Origin: CAVXFS01 sp963761115
GTDB taxonomy: Bacteria > Pseudomonadota > Gammaproteobacteria > Burkholderiales > Gallionellaceae
Assembly (NCBI GenBank): GCA_963761115.1
Contig: CAVXFS010000004.1
Location: forward strand, 1-64,000
DNA: 64,000 nucleotides
Reading direction: 5' to 3'
Shown here piece after piece: positions 8,495 to 18,400 of the stretch. The translations under genes and the position numbers were made by a program. Under the pieces are notes generated by a model. The model made no database searches, was not told where the DNA came from, and saw only the letters and a list, made by a program, of their open reading frames with translations. Within the stretch, counting starts at the first letter, position 1, and each line of letters starts with the position of its first letter.

Positions 8495-9415
8495 TCAGCC
8501 CGCCGCGATTTTCAGAAAGCTCCGGGGATTCTGGGCTATGCCCTTGTACCTTACTTCGAAATGCAAATGGCTGCCGGTGGAGCGTCCGGTACTGCCGACC
8601 TCGGCAATCTTCTGACCGCGTTGCACCATCTGCCCGACCTTGACCAGCAATCTGGAAGCATGCCCGTAGCGCGTGACAATATTATTGCCATGATCGATTT
8701 CGACCATGTTTCCAAACTCAGGATGCATTCCCGCATATACCACGATGCCGCCGGCGGATGCCAATATGGGTGTTCCCTGCGGCGCCATGAAATCAAGGCC
8801 CTCATGCATCGCCTTCCTTCCCGTGAATGGATCGATACGCCAGCCGTACCCGGAAGACAATTCCGCGCCGATGATCGGCAGTGCTGAAGGGATCATTTTC
8901 TGGTCGAGGCGATTCTGCAATTGCATTGCATCCAGTGTGGCCAGCTTGTCGCCTCGGTCGTTCAGCACTGTCGACAAGTCGCCCATCTGCTGTTTTAAGC
9001 TATCCAGGGTGACGTTCTGCTGGGCGGCAGGGATAAATGGCCCGCCCTGGGCGGGGAACGAACTGAAGTCTATTTCCTGTGGCTTGATCCCGTTCTGCGT
9101 GGCCAGCCGGGCGCCCAGCGTGTCCAGTCGCAGCAATTGGGCCTGCATTTGTCCCAGGCGCTTGGCCAGGGCGTCCAATCCGTCGCTGAATTCCGGTTGC
9201 TGCTGCTTTTTCTGCTCGGGTTGCATGCTGGCCAGCCAGCCGCGCATGTCTGATCCCATCAGGTCGGGTTGAAAACGGATGATGGCAAACTGGGTGCAAA
9301 GCACAGCCGCGAACAGCAGGCAGAACGCCAGCAGCACTGTCAATAACAGATGGCCGGGGCTCAGAGAAATACTGCGGGTTTTTGCAAAGCGATTGGAAAC
9401 TAGAATAATATTCAT
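8495..9415 (-). CDS. M23 family (LytM-type) peptidase, membrane-anchored
   Basis: The 306-residue protein has one N-terminal transmembrane segment (about residues 20-45), a periplasmic coiled region, and a C-terminal M23 zinc-peptidase domain with the HEGLDF motif (first zinc ligands) and the HLHFEVR motif near the end. Such enzymes cut peptidoglycan cross-links or activate amidases. It is the usual neighbour of secA in this group of bacteria and is divergent from a DUF721 gene only 30 bases away, so their promoters must overlap. Confidence 0.92.
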   Translation of the reverse strand: MNIILVSNRFAKTRSISLSPGHLLLTVLLAFCLLFAAVLCTQFAIIRFQPDLMGSDMRGWLASMQPEQKKQQQPEFSDGLDALAKRLGQMQAQLLRLDTLGARLATQNGIKPQEIDFSSFPAQGGPFIPAAQQNVTLDSLKQQMGDLSTVLNDRGDKLATLDAMQLQNRLDQKMIPSALPIIGAELSSGYGWRIDPFTGRKAMHEGLDFMAPQGTPILASAGGIVVYAGMHPEFGNMVEIDHGNNIVTRYGHASRLLVKVGQMVQRGQKIAEVGSTGRSTGSHLHFEVRYKGIAQNPRSFLKIAAG

Positions 9416-9444
9416 GTCCCCCCCATAGGTTGGTTATAAGTGAT

Positions 9445-9879
9445 ATGGCGTCGCAACGGTTGAATTCTTTTTTTGCAGCCAGCCCCGAACTGCGTCAGCT
9501 TGCCCGCCAGGTCGATTTGCTTCAGGCTTTGCAGCAACAGTATGAGCAGGTTGCCCCATCTTCCCTGAAACAGTCCAGCCGGGTACAGCAATTGGATGGG
9601 AAAATCCTGACGCTTGCTGCGGACAATGGTGCGGTGGCGGCAAAATTGCGCCAGCTCGCCCCGGAAATGACCCGCTTGTTCCAAAACAGGGGTTGCGAGG
9701 TTACTGGAATTCGGGTGCGGGTGCAAGTTTCTGCCCCGCACACCGAGCGGGTTACGACTCCGGCCGGGCTGAATGAGGCCGCCCGCCAAAGCCTGATCGA
9801 GTCGGTCCGGCAAATGCCCGAATCGCCTCTCAAATCCGCTCTGCAGAGGTTGGCCGGAAAGCGCAAGGATCCTGCCTAG
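9445..9879 (+). CDS. DUF721 (DciA-like) domain protein
   Basis: A 144-residue protein with the DUF721 pattern: an N-terminal helix (MASQRLNSFFAASPELRQLARQ split over the start) and a central KH-like region (LTLAADNGAVAAKLRQLAPEM). DUF721 includes DciA, the bacterial replicative-helicase loader, though family members of this length vary and function is not proven here. ATG 9445 is preferred over the in-frame TTG at 9430. It diverges from the M23 peptidase gene. Confidence 0.8.
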   Translation: MASQRLNSFFAASPELRQLARQVDLLQALQQQYEQVAPSSLKQSSRVQQLDGKILTLAADNGAVAAKLRQLAPEMTRLFQNRGCEVTGIRVRVQVSAPHTERVTTPAGLNEAARQSLIESVRQMPESPLKSALQRLAGKRKDPA

Positions 9880-9977
9880 CGGGGTATGGTGACAACACCA
9901 CACTTGCTTGTGCTCGCGACTGGATTGACTGCTACAATTTCCGCCGGTTAATTTCGTTGTTGCAAGGGGGGGTTGGC

Positions 9978-11501
9978 ATGCTGCTCTGGTTTGTCATCAT
10001 CTATTGGGTCATTTCCGTCGGCATCGGTCTGTACGCGGCTACTCGAGTCCATAACACCAAGGATTTCGCCATAGCCGGGCGGCATTTGCCGTTTTATATG
10101 GTGACTGCCACCGTTTTCGCCACCTGGTTCGGGTCGGAAACGGTGCTCGGTATTCCTGCCACCTTCCTGCAGGAGGGATTGCACGGCGTGGTCGCCGATC
10201 CGTTCGGCGCCTCGATGTGCCTGATCCTGGTCGGCCTGTTTTTCGCTGCGCCGCTGTACCGCATGAATTTGCTGACGATAGGCGACTATTACAAGCAGAA
10301 ATATGGCCGCAGCGTCGAGGTGCTGACCACTATTGCCATCGTGATCTCCTACCTGGGCTGGGTCGGTGCGCAGATCACCGCACTGGGACTGGTGTTCAAC
10401 GTGGTGTCCGATGGCGAGATCAGCAAGGTGGCCGGTATGTGGATCGGTTCCGGCACGATCCTGATCTATACCTTCTTCGGCGGCATGTGGGCGGTGGCAG
10501 TCACCGACTTCATCCAGATGATCGTCATCGTCATCGGCATGCTGTTCATCGGACACGAGATCAGCGGCCAGGTGGGAGGCGTGGAGGCGGTGGTCGAGCA
10601 TGCATCGCAGGCCGGGAAATTCGAGTTCTGGCCGGCTCTCGATATCAAGGAGATCATCGCCTTCGCCGCCGCCTGGGTGACCATGATGTTCGGCTCGATC
10701 CCGCAACAGGACGTGTTCCAGCGCGTGCAGTCGTCGAAGACGGAAAAGATCGCCATCTGGAGCACGGTGCTGGGCGGATGCCTGTATTTCATGTTCGCCT
10801 TCGTGCCGATGTTCCTTGCCTACTCGGCCACTTTGATCGACCCGGAAATGGTGAAAGGGCTGATCGACGACGACCCGCAGATGATCCTGCCCACGCTGGT
10901 GATGCGGCATGCGCCGATGTTCGCGCAGGTGATGTTCTTCGGTGCGCTGCTCTCTGCCATCAAGAGCTGTGCCTCGGCGACGCTGCTGGCGCCATCGGTC
11001 ACTTTCACCGAAAACATCCTCAAACCTATGCTGGGGCACCGGTTGTCCGACCACAGGATGCTGCGCACCATGCGTATCGTGACGATGTTGTTCACCATCC
11101 TGGTCACGCTGTATGCGCTCAATTCGGATGTCGGGATTTTCCAGATGGTCGAGAATGCCTACCAGGTCACGCTGGTCATGGCCTTCGTGCCGCTGGCCGC
11201 AGGTGTCTACTGGAAGCGCTCCAACAATCAGGGCGCGCTGGTTTCCATCTTCTGCGGTCTGGCAGTATGGTTGAGCCTGTCGGCATTCGGCTCCGATGAT
11301 CCGTTCATTCCGGCGCAATTCGCCGGCCTGTTCGCCAGTGCCGCCGGCATGGTGGCTGGTTCACTGTTACCCGATGTGCTGGGGAAACCGCTACTGCAAG
11401 AGGATCAACACGCTGCCCTGCATCGCCAGGCTGCCAGCCATACCGATCATGTTTCGAATCATCCGCATCACCAGCCTTCGCATGGTGGCGAGAACAATTA
11501 A
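9978..11501 (+). CDS. Sodium/solute symporter family transporter with His-rich tail
   Basis: The protein has about 507 residues and some 13 hydrophobic segments, in the pattern of the SSS family (GSETVLGIPATFLQEG, GVYWKRSNNQGAL). The substrate is not evident. ATG 9978 is preferred over TTG 9957, because the purine-rich AAGGGGG at 9964-9970 gives a good ribosome binding site. The cytoplasmic C-terminus holds about nine histidines in its last 35 residues (HAALHRQAASH, NHPHHQPSH), which is unusual and suggests metal binding. It precedes phoB but has its own upstream region. Confidence 0.88.
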   Translation: MLLWFVIIYWVISVGIGLYAATRVHNTKDFAIAGRHLPFYMVTATVFATWFGSETVLGIPATFLQEGLHGVVADPFGASMCLILVGLFFAAPLYRMNLLTIGDYYKQKYGRSVEVLTTIAIVISYLGWVGAQITALGLVFNVVSDGEISKVAGMWIGSGTILIYTFFGGMWAVAVTDFIQMIVIVIGMLFIGHEISGQVGGVEAVVEHASQAGKFEFWPALDIKEIIAFAAAWVTMMFGSIPQQDVFQRVQSSKTEKIAIWSTVLGGCLYFMFAFVPMFLAYSATLIDPEMVKGLIDDDPQMILPTLVMRHAPMFAQVMFFGALLSAIKSCASATLLAPSVTFTENILKPMLGHRLSDHRMLRTMRIVTMLFTILVTLYALNSDVGIFQMVENAYQVTLVMAFVPLAAGVYWKRSNNQGALVSIFCGLAVWLSLSAFGSDDPFIPAQFAGLFASAAGMVAGSLLPDVLGKPLLQEDQHAALHRQAASHTDHVSNHPHHQPSHGGENN

Positions 11502-11576
11502 GGCGATCGATCCGCCCAGGTTGCTCGTCCCGCGAGGGGGTAATCACTTCGGTTGGGAGCACGGCGGTTGCTGCGA

Positions 11577-11605
11577 CTGTCATGTTCTTGTCATAATTCT
11601 TTCAT
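11577..11605 (+). promoter_or_regulatory. Pho box: three 7-bp repeats upstream of phoB
   Basis: Three direct repeats with exact 11-base periodicity lie 42-70 bases before the phoB start: CTGTCAT (11577-11583), TTGTCAT (11588-11594) and CTTTCAT (11599-11605). This matches the known PhoB binding unit of CTGTCAT repeats separated by four bases. It indicates autoregulation of phoB-phoR under phosphate limitation. Confidence 0.85.
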
Positions 11606-11646
11606 AACATCGCAAGCTTGATGCACTCGATACCATGGAGAAGAGG

Positions 11647-12333
11647 ATGACTGCGAACATACTGCTGGTGGAAGACGAGCCGGCAATTCAGGAATTACTG
11701 GCGTTCAATGTTGCGCAGTGCGGTTACAACGCTATCCAGGCTTACGATATATCCGACGCCATGACGCACATCAGCCGCGTGTTACCAGACATCATTTTGC
11801 TTGACTGGATGCTGCCGGGCGGTAGCGGCGTCGAATTGGCGCGTCGCCTGCGCGCCGACCAGCGCACGCGCAACGTGCCCATCATCATGCTTACCGCACG
11901 CACCGATGAACGTGACAAGATCCTCGGGCTGGAGTCGGGCGCGGATGACTATATCACCAAGCCTTTTTCGCCGCGCGAACTGATGGCGCGTATTCGCGCC
12001 GTGTTGCGTCGCCGGGCTCCGCAGATGAGCGATGAAACGGTAGCTGCCAACGGGCTGGAGCTGTCCCCGGCCACTCACCGCGTCAGCGCCGGCGGGAAAA
12101 TGGTGGATCTGGGGCCAACCGAGTTTCGTCTGCTGCATTTCTTCATGACGCATCCCGAGCGTGTTTACAGTCGCTCGCAGTTGCTGGATCAGGTCTGGGG
12201 CGACCATGTATTTGTCGAGGAGCGCACGGTTGACGTGCACATACGCCGCTTGCGCCAGGCTCTGGAACCTTCCGCACAGGATAATCTGATCCAGACCGTG
12301 CGGGGCAGCGGGTATCGTTTCTCCTGCAACTGA
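11647..12333 (+). CDS. phoB: Phosphate regulon response regulator PhoB
   Basis: An OmpR/PhoB-type regulator of about 228 residues. The receiver domain has the acidic pair (VEDE), the phosphorylation Asp in ILLDWMLPG, and the Lys in ITKPFSP. The winged-helix domain ends in RTVRGSGYRFS. ATG 11647 follows the ribosome site GAAGAGG; an in-frame ATG at 11635 would include that site and is less likely. A three-repeat Pho box precedes it and phoR follows after 59 bases, so both form one operon. Confidence 0.95.
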   Translation: MTANILLVEDEPAIQELLAFNVAQCGYNAIQAYDISDAMTHISRVLPDIILLDWMLPGGSGVELARRLRADQRTRNVPIIMLTARTDERDKILGLESGADDYITKPFSPRELMARIRAVLRRRAPQMSDETVAANGLELSPATHRVSAGGKMVDLGPTEFRLLHFFMTHPERVYSRSQLLDQVWGDHVFVEERTVDVHIRRLRQALEPSAQDNLIQTVRGSGYRFSCN

Positions 12334-12392
12334 CGCCGACTTTGCTCCGCCGCGCCGTATAATGTCGCGGCGTAATTACATGGATCTTCACC

Positions 12393-13715
12393 GTGTTTGA
12401 ATTCTGGCGGCGTTCGCTGATCTTTCCATTCGGGTTGTTGCTGTTCTGCATGCTGGTCTGGGCGGTTGCAGGAGACCTGGCCGCTTTGTTCCTGTTTGCA
12501 CTGTCTCTGTTGCTGTGGGTGATGTTTCACATGCGCCAGCTGGGTTTGCTTGAGTATTGGCTGGGAGACCCCGAAGCGCGCGAGGTGCCTGAAGGCAGTG
12601 GATTGTGGGAAGAGGTTTTTGCACGCCTGATAAAAATGGTGCGCCTTCAGCGCAAGGAACGCGAGCAGCATGCAGCAGCGCTGCGGCACATGGAACAGGC
12701 GACCTCGGCCCTGCCGGAAGGCGTCGCCATCCTTGACGACGCGGATCGCGTGGAATGGTGCAATCCCCTTGCCGAACAGCATTTCGGCCTCGACAGCGAG
12801 CGCGACGTAGGCCAGCAGATCACCTATCTGGTGCGGCAACCCGAGTTCGTGAAGTATCTGTCGGAGCGGGATTTTACCGATCCGCTGGTATTGCATGGCG
12901 CGCGCCAGGAAAGCCTGATCCTTTCCATCAACCTGATTTCCTATGGCGGCGACAAGAAGCTGTTGATCAGCAGGGATATCACCCGCTTTGAAAGCATCGA
13001 AACCGTGCGCCGCGATTTTGTCGCCAACGTGTCGCACGAACTACGCACCCCGTTGACGGTGGTAAATGGATTTGTGGAAACGTTGCTTGACATGCCCGAT
13101 CTGGATAACGACATGGCGCGGCGAGGCCTGAAACTGATGGGCGAGCAGACGCAACGTATGGCGCATCTGGTCGATGACCTGCTGACCTTGTCCAAGCTGG
13201 ACAATGCGCTCAACGTCCTGCAGGAAGAGAACGTGGAAATGCCGGCCCTGCTGCAAGCCCTTTACCAGGAGGGATTGGTGTTAAGCGGGGGGGTGCATCA
13301 TCTGCGGCTGGAATTGGAGAGCGAATGTGGCTTGCGGGCAAATGGCGGGGAGTTGCGCAGCGCATTTGGCAACCTGATTTCCAACGCCATTCGGTACACT
13401 CCGCAAGGCGGCGAAATCGTGCTGCGCTGGCAGGTGCGCGACGGGCAGCCGGTGTTCAGCGTCAAGGACAGCGGCATTGGCGTGTCTCCACAGCACATTC
13501 CCCGGCTGACCGAGCGATTCTACCGGGTGGATAACAGCCGCTCGCGGGAAACCGGGGGAACCGGTCTGGGCCTGGCCATCGTCAAGCATGTGGCCAGCCA
13601 CCATCAAGCGCAGCTGGAGGTTGAGAGCGAAGAAGGCAAGGGCAGCACTTTCAGCATCGTGTTTCCGGCCAAGCGCATCCTGACGCCGCCGATCGGCGTG
13701 GATTCAGCCAGCTAG
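12393..13715 (+). CDS. phoR: Phosphate regulon sensor histidine kinase PhoR
   Basis: The 440-residue kinase begins with GTG and two adjacent N-terminal membrane segments (residues about 10-45), then a PAS domain (residues about 100-210), the H-box (VANVSHELRTPLT) and the ATPase domain with N-box (NLISNAIRYTP), DSGIGV and GTGLGLAIVKH. This short-loop, PAS-containing layout is typical of PhoR, which senses the state of the Pst transporter rather than an external ligand. It is paired with phoB. Confidence 0.95.
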   Translation: MFEFWRRSLIFPFGLLLFCMLVWAVAGDLAALFLFALSLLLWVMFHMRQLGLLEYWLGDPEAREVPEGSGLWEEVFARLIKMVRLQRKEREQHAAALRHMEQATSALPEGVAILDDADRVEWCNPLAEQHFGLDSERDVGQQITYLVRQPEFVKYLSERDFTDPLVLHGARQESLILSINLISYGGDKKLLISRDITRFESIETVRRDFVANVSHELRTPLTVVNGFVETLLDMPDLDNDMARRGLKLMGEQTQRMAHLVDDLLTLSKLDNALNVLQEENVEMPALLQALYQEGLVLSGGVHHLRLELESECGLRANGGELRSAFGNLISNAIRYTPQGGEIVLRWQVRDGQPVFSVKDSGIGVSPQHIPRLTERFYRVDNSRSRETGGTGLGLAIVKHVASHHQAQLEVESEEGKGSTFSIVFPAKRILTPPIGVDSAS

Positions 13716-13798
13716 CCATAGCTTTCGTAAAGACGCAGAGGACAAACGGTCAGATGGCCACGCTCTGCTGGATCGCGGCAAGGTATGGCAGGGAAATT

Positions 13799-15418
13799 TC
13801 AGGTTTCGCTGAAGCCGACCCGTTCGTAATCCAGTCCCTGATCGACGCTGACCTTCATTTTCACGTTTTTTTTGCTCTGGTCGGGGAAAACAATTTCGAC
13901 CGTGCGGTCGAGCTGAAACAGGTTACGGGGAATGATCAGGCTGGCCGGCGTTTTCATTTCGGCCACTTCCGGCAACAGAAGCGCGGCACAGGATTTGTTT
14001 GCCGTGCTGAGGTTGATGCCGGTAAAGTTCAGTACGATAGGTTGCGGGACGCCGGGCAGGTAATGTATCCCGACCTGGAGTTGCCCGCTTCTGGTGACCA
14101 GGGTCCAGATTATCTTGCCGAGTATGAAGGCCTGGTCGGCTTCGGGCCGAACTGCCACCAGTTGTTGCAGGCCCAATCGCTCTACCTTGTTTTCCTCACG
14201 CAGGAGCCTGGCGCCAAGTATGCTGAGGTTTTCGATTTGCCAGTTCTCCAGCCCGAAGCCCATTTCGGCAAGGTTGTCGAGATCGTTTTTTGGCAATGCA
14301 CGACCAAATGTCTCGATTTGTCTTCGGGTCACGGTGTCGACGCCGGATTTGCGGGCCGGACGCTTGAACGGTTTGCCTGAGATTTGTGCGAATATCGCTT
14401 CGATCCCATAGCAGGTTTGGGCGCGCAGCGTGGCCTTGCGCCGGGGAGCCATGCGTGTGTTGAGTTCCTCGCACCAGCATTGGTGCAGGAAGCTGAGCAG
14501 CTCGATGCAATCCTCGCTATTGATGCCTTTACCCAGTTCGAGATGACCCGGAGTATGACCTTGCTGCAACAGGATGATCTTCACGCGCAACAGCTTGCTT
14601 AACGGCATCAGGGACAGATAGCGGATGCTGGGCGATGGGGCGAGCTGGATCAGTGGTTGCAGTCCTTGCGAACCGTCGAGATCCACCAGCAGCGGCGCGG
14701 CTTCCCCCATGCTTAAGCTGCCATCTCTGGATATGGTGACCAGCGAGCTCCAGCTGGTCAGCCAGTTGTCCAGAAACTGCAACTGGCGACGAGACAATTC
14801 GGCCGGGCGGGCATGGCAGGCAAGCAGGGTTTTGATATATGCCGCCTGACAGGTGGTGGCAGCAGAGCCACTGAATTCATCCTGGCATTCAATCAGGTGA
14901 AAGTCATGTTGCTCGGTCAAGTCATACAGGGCATGCAATTCTTTCCACAGGTCGCTGTTGAACTCGTATCCGGTGCGCAGGTGCTCGGAGATCAGCAGGC
15001 CACAATAGGTCATGCAGCGATGGCACAACATCGCCCCGCTGGTGGCGAGTTGCTGGTCGCCGGAGGTGAATGCATGCAGGCAATGCAGGTATCCGGTGAT
15101 CATTCCCTGCCACAGGTTGATAATCGAGGCAAAGATGGTCAATTCCGCTTCGCTCAACGGCAGTTTTTTGGCAGTAAGTTTTTTGGCGTAATCGGTTTGT
15201 ACGAACGATACCGTTTCACGCAGCAACTCCATGATGTGCAGGCGCACCAGGCCGGGCAAAGGTAATCGATTCAGTTCATCCAGTTGCGCGCGCAATACGC
15301 CGTGCACCTGGTGCAGATTGGTAAGTTGCAGTTGCCCCAGCCACTTTTCACAGCTTGCGGCATCCTTGAAAACCGGATTGGCGTGGTTGTCCAGAGGTTC
15401 TGGCGGGAAGGTCAGCAT
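13799..15418 (-). CDS. PilZ-like domain protein with long helical N-terminus (paralogue of the gene at 41940)
   Basis: A 539-residue soluble protein with no signal peptide. The first 310 residues are helical. The C-terminal third resembles a PilZ domain: an Arg-rich start (PRRKATLR, 325-332) and NLSILG (397-402), which fits the (D/N)xSxxG motif. The RxxxR motif is imperfect, so c-di-GMP binding is doubtful. The protein at 41940-43448 has the same order of parts, the same mid-protein LWKELHALY/IWEQLAELY segment and a similar DYEY/DYER ending. A function is not known; a c-di-GMP or surface-behaviour role is inference. Confidence 0.7.
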   Translation of the reverse strand: MLTFPPEPLDNHANPVFKDAASCEKWLGQLQLTNLHQVHGVLRAQLDELNRLPLPGLVRLHIMELLRETVSFVQTDYAKKLTAKKLPLSEAELTIFASIINLWQGMITGYLHCLHAFTSGDQQLATSGAMLCHRCMTYCGLLISEHLRTGYEFNSDLWKELHALYDLTEQHDFHLIECQDEFSGSAATTCQAAYIKTLLACHARPAELSRRQLQFLDNWLTSWSSLVTISRDGSLSMGEAAPLLVDLDGSQGLQPLIQLAPSPSIRYLSLMPLSKLLRVKIILLQQGHTPGHLELGKGINSEDCIELLSFLHQCWCEELNTRMAPRRKATLRAQTCYGIEAIFAQISGKPFKRPARKSGVDTVTRRQIETFGRALPKNDLDNLAEMGFGLENWQIENLSILGARLLREENKVERLGLQQLVAVRPEADQAFILGKIIWTLVTRSGQLQVGIHYLPGVPQPIVLNFTGINLSTANKSCAALLLPEVAEMKTPASLIIPRNLFQLDRTVEIVFPDQSKKNVKMKVSVDQGLDYERVGFSET

Positions 15419-15472
15419 ATAGATTCTTGAGTTATTGTATTCCGCGTTGGTTTCATGACGCTTACTGAAAGC

Positions 15473-18400
15473 TTATAGCAACACTCTTTCAATGCCACCA
15501 TTGTTGGCCATATTTACATAAGTTGCCAACCACTCATCTCCGAGCAGATGTTTGGCCATTTCCACCACGATATAGTCGCCGTGGTGCCCGCATCGTCGTT
15601 GTAGCGCGACAAGCCCCTGCAGGCAGGACGGGCAGGAAGTGAGGATTTTCACTTCGCCATCGAAGCCGTCTGCCGCAACGCATTCGCACCCTTGCGCATT
15701 TCCTCTTCCTTGCGGAAGCGCACCTGCGTGGCGATGTCCGGGCGGGTCAGGCGCCGAACGTGCCGGATTCGCCGCAGCAGCGATCGTTCAGCGGCACCTC
15801 GGTGCCCATCAGCTCGTTCACGACCTTGCAGCGGCTGGTAGGTCTTCATCGGCGTGTGGCAGGGGTCGTGGTACATGTAGCGTACGCCCTCACGCCGTGC
15901 AAGTTTGACGCCTTTTTCCAGCAGGTATTCGTGGATGTCGAGCAGCCGGCAGCCGGGGAAGATCTTGTCGAACTGGTATTTCAGCAACTGGTCCATGCAG
16001 GTGCCGCAGGACACGATCACGGTCTTGATGTCGAGGTAGTTCAGCGTGTTGGCGACGCGGTGGAACAGCACGCGGTTGTCGGTGGTGATCTGGTTGCCCT
16101 TGTCTTCCTCGCCGGCGGCAGTCTGCGGGTAGCCGCAGCACAGATAGCCGGGCGGCAGCACGGTGATCGCGCCGGTCTCGTACAGCATCGCCTGGGTGGC
16201 CAGCCCGACCTGACAGAACAGGCGTTCCGAGCCGCAGCCGGGGAAATAGAACACCGCGTCGGAATCCTCGTTGACCTTGGGCGGGTCGCGGATGATCGGC
16301 ACGATGGTGTTGTCCTCGATATCGAGCAGCGCGCGCGCGGTTTTCTTCGGCAGCTTGCCCGGCATCGGCTTGTTGATGAAATGGATCACCTGCGCCTGCA
16401 GCGGCGCGCCGTCCCAGCGTGGCGGGCGGATGCGTGGTCTGCGCGCTGCATCAGGCCGAAACGCTTGGCGAACTGGTGGCCGAGGCGCTGCGCCTTGTAG
16501 CCCCACTCTATCATCACCTTGCGCGACCAGCCTTGATGGTGGCCGGGTCGGTGGCGTTCAGGAACAGCATCGAGGCCGCCGTGCCGGGATTGAATTTCTT
16601 CTTGCCCTGCTTGCGCAGGAAATTGCGCATGGCGATCGACACGTCGCCGAAATCGATGTCCACCGGGCAGGGATTCTGGCACTTGTGGCAAACCGTGCAG
16701 TGGTCGGCGACGTCGCTGAATTCGTCGAAATGCGCGATGGAAACGCCGCGCCGCGTCTGTTCCTCGTACAGGAACGCCTCGATCAGCAGTGAAGTGGCGA
16801 GTATCTTGTTGCGCGGCGAATACAGCAGGTTGGCGCGCGGCACATGGGTGCTGCACACCGGCTTGCACTTGCCGCAGCGCAGGCAGTCCTTGATCGAATC
16901 GGCGATCTCGCCCGAGTTCGCTCTTCTCCAGGATCAGGCTCTCCAGTTCCATCAGGTTGAAGCTGGGCGTGTAGGCGCGCTCCAGGTTGCCGCCGGTCAG
17001 CAGCTTGCCCTTGTTGAAGCGGCCGTCCGGGTCGACCTGTTTCTTGTAGGCGGTGAACTCGGCGATCTCCTGCGGCTCGAGAAAATCGAACTTGGTGATG
17101 CCGATGCCGTGCTCGCCCGAGATCACGCCGCCCAGATCCTTGGCCAGGCGCATGATGCGCTCCACCGCCCCGTTGGCCTGCTGCAGCATCTCGTAGTCGT
17201 CGGAGTTGACCGGGATGTTGGTGTGCACGTTGCCGTCGCCGGCATGCATGTGCAGCGCCACGAACACGCGGCTTTTCAGCACGCGCTGGTGGATCGCCAG
17301 TTGCATTGCTCGAGGATGGGCTGGTAAGTGCGGCCGCTGAACATCTGGCTGCAGCGGCTCGCGCACTTCGCGTCTTCCACGAGGCGCGGACAGCGTGGTC
17401 TTGCAGCGCGTGGAAGACGCTTGAGTCGTTAGTCGGCAGTCCGGTAGTCGCTAGCTGCGGTCTGCGGCTGCTAATCGGACTATCGACTAACGACTCGGAA
17501 CTGCTCTTATCCAGATTGTCCAGCAGCCATTGCCAGCGCGTACGCACATCGGCCAGCAGGTCGCGCGCCTGTTGCTGTGCGCGGTTGCCGAGCAGTTCTT
17601 CGTCGCCGAGCTGGCGGTCGTCCTGGTAGTACAGCGGCAGTTCGCCCGGCGAAGAATTCGGCCAGCGCATCCAGCAGTTGCAGCTTGTTGCTGCAGCGAC
17701 AGTTCGATGTTGATGCGTTCGATGCCGTCGCAGTAATCGCCCATGCGCGGCAGCGGGATCACCACGTCCTCGTTGATCTTGAACGCGTTGGTGTGCTTGG
17801 CGATGGCGGCGGTGCGCGCGCGGTCGAGCCAGAATTTCTTGCGCGCCTCGGCGGATACCGCGATGAAGCCCTCGCCGTGGCGCAGGTTGGCCAGGCGCAC
17901 GATCTCGGAAGCGGCTGCTGCCGCCGCATCCGCGTCGTCGCTGACCACATCGGCGAGCAGCACCATCTTCGGGCCGCGTGCCGCGCTTGGCTTTGGTGGC
18001 ATAGCCCACCGCCTTCAGATAGCGCTCGTCCAGATGTTCCAGCCCGGCGAGCAGCGCCTCGGGCATGCGCATCGCAGATAGATCCTTGATCTCGACGATG
18101 GCGGGCACCGCCTCGCGCACCTGGCCGAAGAATTCCAGGCACACGGTGCGCGTGTGGGCGTGGGCGCGGTGCAGGATGAAGCGCGCCGAGGTGATGATGC
18201 CGTCGCAGCCTTCCTTCTGGATGCCGGGCAGGCCGGACAGGAATTTGTCGGTGACGTCCTTGCCCAGTCCGGCCTTGCGGAACGCGCTGCCGGGAATGGT
18301 CAGGATCTCCGGCTCGCCGTGCGGCGTTTTGCCGTCTGGTTCGAAGCGACTGATGCGGAACGCGCGTCATGTCCACATCGTGGATCTTGCCGAGGTTGTG

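Noticed and set aside
9948..11318. Open frame of 456 codons on the minus strand
   Set aside because: Antisense to the SSS transporter. The His/Asp/Arg-rich translation is typical of the reverse of membrane-protein codons.
17370..17420. GCGTCTTCCACG / CGTGGAAGACGC 12-base inverted repeat next to the palindrome
   Set aside because: Both arms lie in expected coding sequence (VFHALQD and SWKTEVRE-like residues), so the match is probably chance and not part of the element.
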